Positions 22,972 through 30,847 of a stretch of 64,000 nucleotides of DNA are shown one piece after another (positions within the stretch are counted from its first letter, which is position 1; each line of letters begins with the position of its first letter). Under the pieces are notes generated by a model that saw only the letters and a program-made list of their open reading frames with translations, was not told where the DNA came from and made no database searches. A program made the position numbers and the translations under genes. This DNA comes from Thermodesulfobium narugense DSM 14796 (GTDB taxonomy: Bacteria; Thermodesulfobiota; Thermodesulfobiia; Thermodesulfobiales; Thermodesulfobiaceae): assembly GCF_000212395.1 (NCBI RefSeq), contig NC_015499.1:461501-525500 (forward strand), written 5' to 3'.

Positions 22972-23182
22972 GTGGCTTAAGGTAACAGGTTTGATAAAGA
23001 GAAGAGCAATAGCTAAAGAAATGTGCGAATCTGGATTTGTTCTGGTTAATGGAAGGATTGGAAAGCCAGATTATAGCGTAAGGGTAGGAGATAAAATTGA
23101 AATTGTTTCCCCAAAGTTAGTAACTGTAATTGTTGAGGATGAATTACCGAAAAGAGGTTTCGGATACAAGATTTCGACCTAG
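22958..23182 (+). CDS. rqcP: RqcP/YabO-type S4 RNA-binding protein
   Basis: A 74-residue single S4 domain protein: MRLDKWLKVTGLIKRRAIAK, then GFVLVNGR and YSVRVGDKIEI. In Firmicutes RqcP (YabO) acts with RqcH on stalled large ribosomal subunits, adding alanine tails. Its place between mazG and divIC supports this assignment over heat-shock protein Hsp15. The TTG start lies inside mazG, and the 3' end overlaps the next ORF by up to 53 bases. Confidence 0.87.
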   Translation: MRLDKWLKVTGLIKRRAIAKEMCESGFVLVNGRIGKPDYSVRVGDKIEIVSPKLVTVIVEDELPKRGFGYKIST

Positions 23183-23480
23183 AGCAAGGCCTAATAAATA
23201 CGGGCCTTTAAGGACTTTGTGGTTTTTTATACTAATAATACTATTAGTTATATTGACTTTGTGGGTTATAGATGGACTGAATAAAGTTGCTATTTTAAAT
23301 AAAGAAAAGGCCTCTTTTTTAGAGAAAAAGAAGAGATTAGAAAATGAAATAAACGTTCTTGATAAAAGAATTAAGCAGTTTAACGATCCAGTATGGCTAG
23401 ACTTTTATTTGAGGAAAAACTATTCTTTTTTGTATAAAGACGAGAAACTAATAATAATAAAAAAAGATGGAGGTAGCTAA
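23130..23480 (+). CDS. divIC: DivIC/FtsB-like septum-formation protein
   Basis: A bitopic protein of up to 116 residues: a basic N-terminus, one membrane span (LWFFILIILLVILTLWVI), then a coiled coil outside (KEKASFLEKKKRLENEINVL) and a short end. This is the layout of DivIC/FtsB, part of the divisome with FtsL and DivIB/FtsQ. Sequence identity in this family is low, so the call rests on topology and synteny. The start is uncertain: TTG at 23130 and ATG at 23136 both lie within rqcP without a good ribosome-binding site. Confidence 0.75.
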   Translation: MLRMNYRKEVSDTRFRPRARPNKYGPLRTLWFFILIILLVILTLWVIDGLNKVAILNKEKASFLEKKKRLENEINVLDKRIKQFNDPVWLDFYLRKNYSFLYKDEKLIIIKKDGGS

Positions 23481-23486
23481 GACTTT

Positions 23487-23828
23487 ATGGTTCACATCAT
23501 GCCCGGGGAATTTTATGAGGGTGTAGTAATTGGAACGGCAAAATTTGGAGCTTTTGTTGAACTTCCTTCTGGCGAAGTAGGTCTTGTGCACATTTCAGAG
23601 GTGTCAGATGATTATGTAAAAGATGTCGATACGGTAATAAAAAAAGGTGACAAAATAAGGGTAAAGGTATTATCTATCAAAAATGATGGCAAAATTGAAC
23701 TTTCGATCAAACAGGCTGCAATAAGTTTTGAAGACAAAATGAATATCTTTAAAAAGCAAAGTGAAGAGAGACTTCTTGATTTGAAAAGAAGTTTAGAATC
23801 AAAACGAAAAGGAAAAAGGCAAAAATAG
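23487..23828 (+). CDS. S1-domain RNA-binding protein (YabR/GSP13-like)
   Basis: A 113-residue protein, mostly one S1 domain: GEFYEGVVIGTAKFGAFVEL, then GLVHISEVS and VKVLSIKNDGKIELSIKQ, with a basic tail (RSLESKRKGKRQK). It resembles YabR and general stress protein 13, which associate with ribosomes or RNA. It follows divIC as in Bacillus. GGAGG lies about 14 bases before the ATG, longer than ideal. Confidence 0.87.
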   Translation: MVHIMPGEFYEGVVIGTAKFGAFVELPSGEVGLVHISEVSDDYVKDVDTVIKKGDKIRVKVLSIKNDGKIELSIKQAAISFEDKMNIFKKQSEERLLDLKRSLESKRKGKRQK

Positions 23829-23837
23829 GAGGTCATT

Positions 23838-25040
23838 GTGAAGAAAAAAGTAGTATTGGCTTACTCTGGTGGATTGGACACATCTGTAGCTATAAAGTGG
23901 CTGCAGGAAAAATACGATTCTGAAGTTATAACCCTCACAGTGGATATCGGGCAGGGTGAGGAAATTGAACCAATTGTTGAAAAGGCAAGAAATGTTGGTG
24001 CTATAAAAGCAATTGCTTTAGATTTAAGGCGCGAGTTTTTAACTGATTATGCGTTTAAGGCACTTAGAGCTAATTGTACCTATGAATACAATTATCATCT
24101 TTCTGCGGCTCTCTCCAGACCGCTGATCGCATCATACCTTGTAAAGCTCGCTAAGGAAAACAATGCCTCTGCAGTATCCCATGGATGTACTGCTAAGGGA
24201 AACGATCAGGTAAGATTCGATTTGACAATAAAAACCCTTAAAGAAGACCTTGCGATATGGGCGCCAATGAGAGAATGGGTTATGACAAGAGAAGAAGAAA
24301 TTGATTATGCTCAAAGAAATAATATTCCAGTACCAGTTGGCAAAAAAAGTCCCTTTTCTATTGATTTGAATCTGTGGGGCAGGAGTATAGAAGCTGGTCC
24401 AATAGAAGATATTGAAAAGGAACCTCCTGAAGAAGCGTTTCAATTAGTCGTATCTCCTGAAAAGGCACCTGATAGACCAGAATACGTTGAAATTGAGTTT
24501 GAAAACAATGTTCCAGTAGGACTCAACTCTAATAGGATGAACCCAGAAGATCTTGTAGAAAGACTTAATAAGATTGCAGGTTCTCATGGGGTTGGTCGTT
24601 CTGATATGGTTGAAAATAGATTGGTGGGCATAAAAACAAGAGAAGTTTATGAAGCTCCTGCAGCTACAGTTTTGGTAAAGGCGCACAGAGATCTGGAATC
24701 CCTTGTTTTGCCAAGGGACTTGTTTCACTTTAAATCTTTAATTGATGAAAAATATTCTTGTTTGATATATGATGGCCTTTGGTTTTCGCCTTTAAAGAAA
24801 GCTCTTGACTCTTTTATAGACTCTTTTAGCGAAAGAGTAACAGGCAAGGTAAAAATAAAACTCTTTAAAGGGAATTTGACTGTGGTTGGAAGAAGCTCGC
24901 CTTTTAGTATGTATCAACATGATCTGGCAACTTATGGTCAAAACGACTCATTTTTACACAACAGCGCAGTAGGCTTTATAGACATATTTAGTTTGCCAAA
25001 CAGGGTTTATCATAGGGTAGGACATGGGAAAAAGTTTTAG
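23838..25040 (+). CDS. argG: Argininosuccinate synthase
   Basis: Joins citrulline and aspartate with ATP in arginine synthesis. The N-terminal PP-loop VLAYSGGLDTSVAIKWLQE binds ATP. SHGCTAKGNDQVRF and SPFSIDLNLWGRS mark the substrate sites. The 400-residue length is normal. The GTG start has GGAGGT six bases upstream. The 3' end overlaps argH by 17 bases. Confidence 0.98.
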   Translation: MKKKVVLAYSGGLDTSVAIKWLQEKYDSEVITLTVDIGQGEEIEPIVEKARNVGAIKAIALDLRREFLTDYAFKALRANCTYEYNYHLSAALSRPLIASYLVKLAKENNASAVSHGCTAKGNDQVRFDLTIKTLKEDLAIWAPMREWVMTREEEIDYAQRNNIPVPVGKKSPFSIDLNLWGRSIEAGPIEDIEKEPPEEAFQLVVSPEKAPDRPEYVEIEFENNVPVGLNSNRMNPEDLVERLNKIAGSHGVGRSDMVENRLVGIKTREVYEAPAATVLVKAHRDLESLVLPRDLFHFKSLIDEKYSCLIYDGLWFSPLKKALDSFIDSFSERVTGKVKIKLFKGNLTVVGRSSPFSMYQHDLATYGQNDSFLHNSAVGFIDIFSLPNRVYHRVGHGKKF

Positions 25041-26484
25041 AGCCTGGCAGGGAAGACTTCCTGATACTAAAAGAGAACTTATAGAGTTTAGTTCTTCTTT
25101 AGAACTCGATAGGAGATTTTTTTTACAGGATTCATGTTTGAACTCTGTGTACTCGGAAGAGCTCTCTTTGATAGGACTTATTTCTAAAGAGGAGCTTAAA
25201 GTTATAAAGTCTGGCATTAAAGATCTTGTCAAGGCTTATTTGAATAACGATGTTGAATTTTCCAGTCTGGATGAAGATATTCACATGGCTATAGAAAGAC
25301 TGCTTTCTGAAAGAATTGGCGAGGTTGCTTTTAAGATGCATGCAGGAAAAAGCAGGAACGATCAAGTTATAACAGACTTTAAGATGTTTTTAAGAATTGA
25401 AATTCTAAACATCTTAACTAAGCTAAACAATCTCTTTGATTCGCTCCTTGAGATTTCTCAAAAATATGAAGATGTAATAATGCCAGCATATACTCATACT
25501 CAACAAGCTCAACCAATTATTTTTTCTCACTGGGTCTTTGCCCATCTATACGGCTTATTTGAGTGTGTGAAAAAATTAATAGAAGTTTATGAATCTTGTA
25601 AGATGTTACCCTTAGGTTCAGCAGCTATTGCTGGGAGCGCATTCAATCTGGATAGGTTCAGACTTGCAAAAAAGCTTGGCTTTGAAGCGCCAACTTTTAA
25701 CAGTATGGAAACGATTTCATCCAGGGACTTTGCGCTTGATTTCCTTTATGTTTTGACAATGATTTCAATTAAGCTTTCTTCTTTCTCACAAGATCTTATT
25801 ACTTTTTCTACTTCAGAATATGGTTTTGTAAGCTTGCCTGATGAATTTTGTACAGGTTCATCAATAATGCCACAGAAAAAAAATCCTGATTTTCTCGAAC
25901 TTATAAGGGGAAGGAGTTCAATAGTTATTGGAAATCTTATTTCGCTTTTAGCGCTTATGAAAGGGCTTTCAATAGGATACCACAGAGATCTTCAAGAAGA
26001 TAAAACTGTTGTATTTAGCTCACTAGATATTGTTTCTTCTATTCTTACACTTTTGCCTGAGTTTGTTTTAAAAATAAGTTTAAACTTTGGAAAAATAAAA
26101 CAAAGCCTTAACCAGGGTTTGCTTGCTACAGATATTGCTGATTATCTTGCTAAAAATGGTGTTCCATTCAGAGAAGCCCACTCTAGAGTAGGATCTCTTG
26201 TTAGGTTAGCTGAGGAGAAAGGCGTTAATATTTTTGAGCTGGATTTTGAGGACGTCAAGAAAGTTCTTAAAGATATTGATCCTGACGTATACAAAAAATT
26301 TGATTTTGTATCCTCAGTAAATGCAAGGAACATTTATGGAGGTACATCAAATAGTTCTGTGAAGTGTCAGAGGGATCAGTTTATTGAAATAAAGAAAGAT
26401 TTTAATTCTTTTATTGAAACCCAAAAGAAAAAAGAGGCTTATATTTATCTTCAAGCTATCGATGCGAACCCTTTTGATTTCTGA
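25024..26484 (+). CDS. argH: Argininosuccinate lyase
   Basis: Splits argininosuccinate into arginine and fumarate. The fumarase-superfamily signature GSSIMPQKKNPDFLEL contains the catalytic serine loop. MHAGKSRNDQV and PAYTHTQQAQPIIFSHW are the other two conserved regions. The ATG lies within argG, so the pair is coupled. At 486 residues it is slightly longer than the usual 460 or so because of a C-terminal extension (about 25 residues, Lys-rich) that overlaps the next gene. Confidence 0.97.
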   Translation: MGKSFRAWQGRLPDTKRELIEFSSSLELDRRFFLQDSCLNSVYSEELSLIGLISKEELKVIKSGIKDLVKAYLNNDVEFSSLDEDIHMAIERLLSERIGEVAFKMHAGKSRNDQVITDFKMFLRIEILNILTKLNNLFDSLLEISQKYEDVIMPAYTHTQQAQPIIFSHWVFAHLYGLFECVKKLIEVYESCKMLPLGSAAIAGSAFNLDRFRLAKKLGFEAPTFNSMETISSRDFALDFLYVLTMISIKLSSFSQDLITFSTSEYGFVSLPDEFCTGSSIMPQKKNPDFLELIRGRSSIVIGNLISLLALMKGLSIGYHRDLQEDKTVVFSSLDIVSSILTLLPEFVLKISLNFGKIKQSLNQGLLATDIADYLAKNGVPFREAHSRVGSLVRLAEEKGVNIFELDFEDVKKVLKDIDPDVYKKFDFVSSVNARNIYGGTSNSSVKCQRDQFIEIKKDFNSFIETQKKKEAYIYLQAIDANPFDF

Positions 26485-27589
26485 TTTAAGGCCTGTCTAC
26501 AAGAAAATCAATTTTGTTTCGCAGTTTGATACTGTAGGCAGGCTTATATTGTTCTTTAGAACTCACGGTTGTGAAATCTTTTTGACGTATACAAACGATG
26601 GTTACTGGGCAATATCGAATGAAGACGTTATTGGCTTTGGATGGGACGATTTGGTTAGCGAACTTTTGCTTAGAAAAAGTATATCACCTTTGATGTTTGT
26701 TTCTGAAAGCGATTCTATAGATAAATTTTTTCAGTTGTCTCTAAAATATAAAAGACCTGTTGTTGTGTTAGGTCACGGAAACATTCCTGTAGGAATATTG
26801 TATTATCAGGATGTAATGGCCTTTTTAAACGGTTATCCTATGCCGACAAGGGTGTCTGGGATATCTACCCCGTTTGGGATTTTTTTCTCAAACTCTCTTG
26901 CAAGAGGTGGAATAAGCGATATAAAACTGTTTCTTACTGGAAGTCTCTTTTCTTTCTTTGCAATTATAATGTTTTTAGCAGGCGACTTTTTCTATGAAAT
27001 ATTAAAATATATTTTTGTAGATTTTGATCCCTATACAGTTTCACTTCTTTCTATAGTTTTACCCCTTATAATTTTTTTGTTTTTAATAAAATTTACTGGG
27101 CTATCAAAGTTACATGGTGCAGAGCATAAAGTTGCACATGCTATTGAATCTGGTGACATTCTTTCTAGTCATTCGGTAGGTTTTTATTCAAGAGTTCATA
27201 AAAGGTGTGGCACAAACTTATTAATATTATTACTTCTTTTACAGGTAATGGTTATTTATATTAATCCGATCCTGGCTTGTGTTATTGCACTTTTTGCCTG
27301 GAGGGCTTTGGGCAATAAGATCCAATTTTATATCACTACTTCAGAACCAGGTGAGAAGGAAATAAACAATGCACTTTTTGCTGGTAGAGACTTTATGAAA
27401 AATTATTTTGATGTTGTTGTAAATAATGTTAAGGTCAGCTCTTTTAGGAAAATATATAATTCAGGAATATTTCAAATATTGAGTGGTTACTTTTTTGTAA
27501 TTTTTGTAATTAATTTTCTTGCGTGGAGCCTGTTATGGCTTGGTATATTGCCAAGAGATTATTATCAACTATTGCGCTTGTTTTTATAA
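26462..27589 (+). CDS. DUF1385 (YqhQ-like) membrane protein with CBS-like N-terminus
   Basis: A 375-residue protein. The C-terminal two thirds match the DUF1385/COG3872 family, with membrane spans around a predicted metal site GAEHKVAHAIESG and HKRCGTNLL. Its biochemical role is unknown. The N-terminal 120 residues replace the usual GGQAVIEGVMMR start with sequence that looks like a CBS pair (FVSESDSIDKFFQLSLKYKR, PVGILYYQDVMAFL). An in-frame ATG at 26414 would extend it 16 residues further into argH; I took the ATG at 26462. It overlaps the permease gene. Confidence 0.75.
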   Translation: MRTLLISDLRPVYKKINFVSQFDTVGRLILFFRTHGCEIFLTYTNDGYWAISNEDVIGFGWDDLVSELLLRKSISPLMFVSESDSIDKFFQLSLKYKRPVVVLGHGNIPVGILYYQDVMAFLNGYPMPTRVSGISTPFGIFFSNSLARGGISDIKLFLTGSLFSFFAIIMFLAGDFFYEILKYIFVDFDPYTVSLLSIVLPLIIFLFLIKFTGLSKLHGAEHKVAHAIESGDILSSHSVGFYSRVHKRCGTNLLILLLLLQVMVIYINPILACVIALFAWRALGNKIQFYITTSEPGEKEINNALFAGRDFMKNYFDVVVNNVKVSSFRKIYNSGIFQILSGYFFVIFVINFLAWSLLWLGILPRDYYQLLRLFL

Positions 27590-28491
27590 TTTCTGCTGTA
27601 AGCTTTTTTATTATCCATCTTGCTCCTGGCGATCCTAGCACTCTTTTGATAGATCCCAGAGTAAAGCCAGAAGATCTTGTTAGAATCAGAAATAATTTAG
27701 GTTTGAACCAGAGTATTTATGTACAGTTTTTAATCTGGTTCAAAAACGTTTTATCTCTAAATTTTGGCAGGTCATTTGTAGATTCGAGGCCTGTTTTGGA
27801 TTTGATATTGGAGCGCCTGCCTGCAACTCTTGAATTAATGGGTTCTGCTTATTTAATTGGTTTTTCGCTTGGCATTTTGTGGGGAATTATGTCAGCTTTG
27901 TTTAGATATAAGTTTGATATTATTTCAAGTATAATTTCCTTTTTTGGACTTTCTGTTCCATCATTCTTTCTTGCGCTTATTTTGATTAGAGTTTTTGCTG
28001 TAAGTTTGAAATGGTTTCCAGTAAATGGCTATGTTTCTGTAGGTATTCCCTATCCTAGTTTAGAATTCTTTTCAAATCACATAGCCCATCTTGTTCTTCC
28101 AGTTCTTACTATTTCGCTTGGCATTATCTTTTCTGTAATGAGGTATCAAAGAAATGCAGCAATAGAAGTGTTCCAAGAAGAATATATTCAGTTTGCAATA
28201 GCGAAAGGTTTACCAAAAAAAAGGATTGTCTTTCACGTTTTAAGGGTTGCTATAATACCCCTAATTACTCTCTTAGGGTTATCTCTTCCTGACATATTGG
28301 GTGGGGCTTTCATTATAGAAACAATTTTTGCCTGGCCGGGTATAGGAAGACTTGGTGTTAATGCAATATTTGCTAGAGATTATCCTGTTATTATGGGTAT
28401 AGTTGTTTTTTCTTCTGTTTTAGTAATTCTTTCTAATTTGATAGCTGATGTGATAAATAAGTTACTTGATCCAAGAACAACAGAAGACTAA
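27535..28491 (+). CDS. DppB/OppB-type ABC transporter permease
   Basis: A 318-residue inner-membrane permease of the dipeptide/oligopeptide/nickel class. It opens with the standard first span (YIAKRLLSTIALVFIISAVS) and HLAPGDP, and has about six spans. The EAA loop that contacts the ATPase is seen in EYIQFAIAKGLPKKRIVFHV with the following LPDILGGAFIIET. It has no partner permease, ATPase or binding protein beside it, so it is an orphan. The ATG at 27535 has GGAG six bases before it. A GTG at 27523 is also in frame. Confidence 0.88.
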   Translation: MAWYIAKRLLSTIALVFIISAVSFFIIHLAPGDPSTLLIDPRVKPEDLVRIRNNLGLNQSIYVQFLIWFKNVLSLNFGRSFVDSRPVLDLILERLPATLELMGSAYLIGFSLGILWGIMSALFRYKFDIISSIISFFGLSVPSFFLALILIRVFAVSLKWFPVNGYVSVGIPYPSLEFFSNHIAHLVLPVLTISLGIIFSVMRYQRNAAIEVFQEEYIQFAIAKGLPKKRIVFHVLRVAIIPLITLLGLSLPDILGGAFIIETIFAWPGIGRLGVNAIFARDYPVIMGIVVFSSVLVILSNLIADVINKLLDPRTTED

Positions 28492-28869
28492 AAAATATTC
28501 TATAATTTAACAACTCCTCTAGTTTGCTTAGCTTGTTAAACTTGATCATATCCTCATAAGAAATAAGCCAAATTGTGTTATCCACATAATGTTGATTAAG
28601 AGTAATATATTACATGTTGATAGAATTTGGCAATTTATAGGTTTAGAAAAAAATTTGTTTTAGAAAATCTTACAAATTTTAGATTTTGAAAGTATTAAAG
28701 AAATTTGATAATATAAATTAAATATAAATTAAATAATTTACTTAATCCAAGGGCAAAAGAAGATTAAAAATTTTCTGCTTTTATTTAAGAAAAGTATGGT
28801 AAAATCTTTTACAATAATAGATAGTTAAGGTTTTTAACTAAACAATTACTTAAAGGAGGATTTATTAAA
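28492..28869. other. Intergenic region with decayed coding sequence
   Basis: These 378 bases hold no intact gene. A TTTAACAA/TTGTTAAA inverted repeat (28506-28513 with 28533-28540) may be a weak terminator for the permease. A duplicate of the permease 3' end lies at 28730-28776. On the minus strand about 35 codons near 28500-28610 are open but lack a start. The last 60 bases should contain the promoter of the AMIN-domain gene, but no clear consensus stands out. Confidence 0.6.
28730..28776 (+). pseudogene. Remnant of a second permease 3' end
   Basis: These 47 bases match the last codons and stop of the upstream permease gene (28454-28501) at about 40 positions with one gap. They still read NNLLNPRAKED-stop, against NKLLDPRTTED-stop in the intact gene. 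Upstream of it the frame is lost. It looks like the end of a duplicated or sister permease gene (dppC-like or a dppB copy) whose body has been deleted. Confidence 0.55.
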
Positions 28870-29787
28870 TTGTATAAAGTTAAGGGTTTTGTGGTACTAC
28901 TATTTCTTCTTACCTTTACTTTATTTTCTACTAGTTTAGCAAACGCCTCTATATTTTCACAAATATTTGGTTCTAAAGATACAAAGTCCAGTAGTATACA
29001 AACACAAAATACTACATCTACTGATAGTTCTAATGCTGATTTTCAAAAGTGGAACAGTGAAGTAGATAATCTTTTGAATTCTCTTTCTTCTAATAATCAA
29101 ACTAGCACAAATAATTCTAGTAAAGCTGCTTCTACAAATGTTAAGTCCAATTCATCTGCTTCAATCCCAACCAATACTTCAAACAAACAAGAAGAAACTA
29201 AACAAAATACGAGTGTCAAAGCGGTTAATAATCCAACTTCTACAGGAGCACAGAATAATAATTCAAGTTCTACTGGAGTACCTTTGAATTCTGCGGGATG
29301 TGTTAAAATTACTGATGGAGAATATCCACCAGTAAATCTAATGAAAGATCAATTTATCGATAATGTGAAACTATTTAATGATGGTACAAAAGTTGTGCTT
29401 CTTTTAGAAAGTACGGTTCCTTTTACACAAGCTGATATTAAGCAGTATGCATTTCCAGATCAAGTTATTATAGATATTCCAAATATCTTTCTAGATAAAT
29501 CTGTTAAGACAGGTCAATTTAATCCTCAGGGGTTAAACTATGTAAACATGGTAAGAATTCAAAATTTTGATTCTGATATACTAAAATCTTCAAGAATTGT
29601 CTTGACTTTTCCAGATGCCCCAAAGTATACAGTTTTGAAAACTGATGACCCCAAAAAGTTAGAAATAGCTTTTGAAGTTCCTTCTCTTGAATCTACCCTG
29701 AAAAAGAATGAAAAGACTAGTCAAGATACAAATGTTAATAGTTTAAACACTGCAGCTAATACTTCAGTCAGTAGTGGCAAAAATTGA
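28870..29787 (+). CDS. Secreted protein with Ser/Asn-rich linker and AMIN-like domain
   Basis: A 305-residue exported protein. A signal peptide (to about residue 27, ending ANAS) is followed by about 115 residues of Ser/Thr/Asn-rich low complexity. A beta-rich region (about 160-275) then resembles an AMIN domain, including KVVLLLESTVPFTQADI, QVIIDIPNIFL and IVLTFPDAPKYTVL. AMIN domains anchor amidases and secretins to peptidoglycan, but no enzyme domain is attached here. TTG at 28870 is the first usable start; GGAGG is ten bases before it. Monocistronic. Confidence 0.7.
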   Translation: MYKVKGFVVLLFLLTFTLFSTSLANASIFSQIFGSKDTKSSSIQTQNTTSTDSSNADFQKWNSEVDNLLNSLSSNNQTSTNNSSKAASTNVKSNSSASIPTNTSNKQEETKQNTSVKAVNNPTSTGAQNNNSSSTGVPLNSAGCVKITDGEYPPVNLMKDQFIDNVKLFNDGTKVVLLLESTVPFTQADIKQYAFPDQVIIDIPNIFLDKSVKTGQFNPQGLNYVNMVRIQNFDSDILKSSRIVLTFPDAPKYTVLKTDDPKKLEIAFEVPSLESTLKKNEKTSQDTNVNSLNTAANTSVSSGKN

Positions 29788-29829
29788 TATATATAATATA
29801 ATTATTCTATAATAGTTTGGAGAGGTGAA

Positions 29830-30846
29830 ATTAAAACGAGTGTAAATGTTGCTGTAATTGGTGCAGGAGATTGGGGTATAAACTTAATTAGAAATTTTTT
29901 CGAATTAGGTTATCTCCATAGTGTGTGTGATCTGGATCCCGAAAAGCTGATAAAAGTAGAGAGTCAGTATAAAGGTGTAAACTGTGTGACAAATCCAGAT
30001 GAAATATTTTCTTCTAAGGATATAGATGCTGTTGTGATCTCTACCCCTTCGTCTTTTCATTATTCATTGGCGAAAAAAGCTCTTAATAGTGGAAAACATG
30101 TCTTTGTAGAGAAACCAATGGCTTTGAATGCAAAGGAAGGCGAGGAGTTAGTTGAGTTAGCTAGAGCTAAGGATTTGAGATTGTTGGTAGGTCACGTCCT
30201 TTTATATCATCCTGCCGTTCAAACTCTTCACCGATTAGTTATGGAAGGCGAGCTTGGAGATATACACTATATCCATTCGAGCAGATTGAATTTGGGAAAG
30301 GTTTCTTTTGATGAGTCAGTTTTGTGGAATTTGGCTCCGCATGACTTGTCGATATTCTTCTACTTGCTTGGACTTGAAGGGGATATTGTAGTATCTAGTA
30401 CAGGACACAGTTTTTTGAGCGAAGATAGGGTAGACATTGCCCATGTAACACTTGAATTTAAAGATATTTTTGGAAATATTTTTGTTTCTTGGTTGCATCC
30501 TCGAAAAATTCAACAAACAGTAGTTATAGGGACTAAGAAAATGGCTATATTTGATGACAGGGCTCCTCATAAACTGATTCTCTACAATAAAGGAGCTAAA
30601 ATCATTAATGGTAAACCGTTTTTAAATTCTGGTGGAGAGAAGATAGTCGACTTTGAACAAAGTGAACCGTTGAAAAACGAGTGTAGGTCTTTCATCGAGT
30701 CAATTATATACAAAAAGGATCCTATAACTGAGGGTATGCAGGGTTTAAGAATTCTTGAAATTCTTGAGGCTGCAGAGGAATCAATATTAAAGAAAGGCGC
30801 TCCTGTTAAGTTGTCCTACAAATCTAAAAAGGGCGTTCTAATATAA
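29830..30846 (+). CDS. Gfo/Idh/MocA-family oxidoreductase, apparent ATT start
   Basis: An NAD(P)-dependent sugar or inositol dehydrogenase-like protein of about 338 residues. The Rossmann start VAVIGAGDWGINLIRNF, VVISTPSSFHY, and the EKP motif (FVEKPMA) with the later GHVLLYHPAV are all typical. The first standard in-frame start, GTG at 29923, falls after the Rossmann motif. Between the upstream stop (29794-29796) and this GTG there is no ATG, GTG or TTG in frame. An ATT at 29830 follows GGAGAGGTG closely and restores the full N-terminus. The substrate is unknown; family members often modify nucleotide sugars. Confidence 0.85.
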   Translation: MKTSVNVAVIGAGDWGINLIRNFFELGYLHSVCDLDPEKLIKVESQYKGVNCVTNPDEIFSSKDIDAVVISTPSSFHYSLAKKALNSGKHVFVEKPMALNAKEGEELVELARAKDLRLLVGHVLLYHPAVQTLHRLVMEGELGDIHYIHSSRLNLGKVSFDESVLWNLAPHDLSIFFYLLGLEGDIVVSSTGHSFLSEDRVDIAHVTLEFKDIFGNIFVSWLHPRKIQQTVVIGTKKMAIFDDRAPHKLILYNKGAKIINGKPFLNSGGEKIVDFEQSEPLKNECRSFIESIIYKKDPITEGMQGLRILEILEAAEESILKKGAPVKLSYKSKKGVLI

Positions 30847-30847
30847 A

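Noticed and set aside
28497-28610. About 35 open minus-strand codons beside the permease gene
   Set aside because: No start codon, no ribosome-binding site and no family match that I recognise; too short to call a gene fragment.
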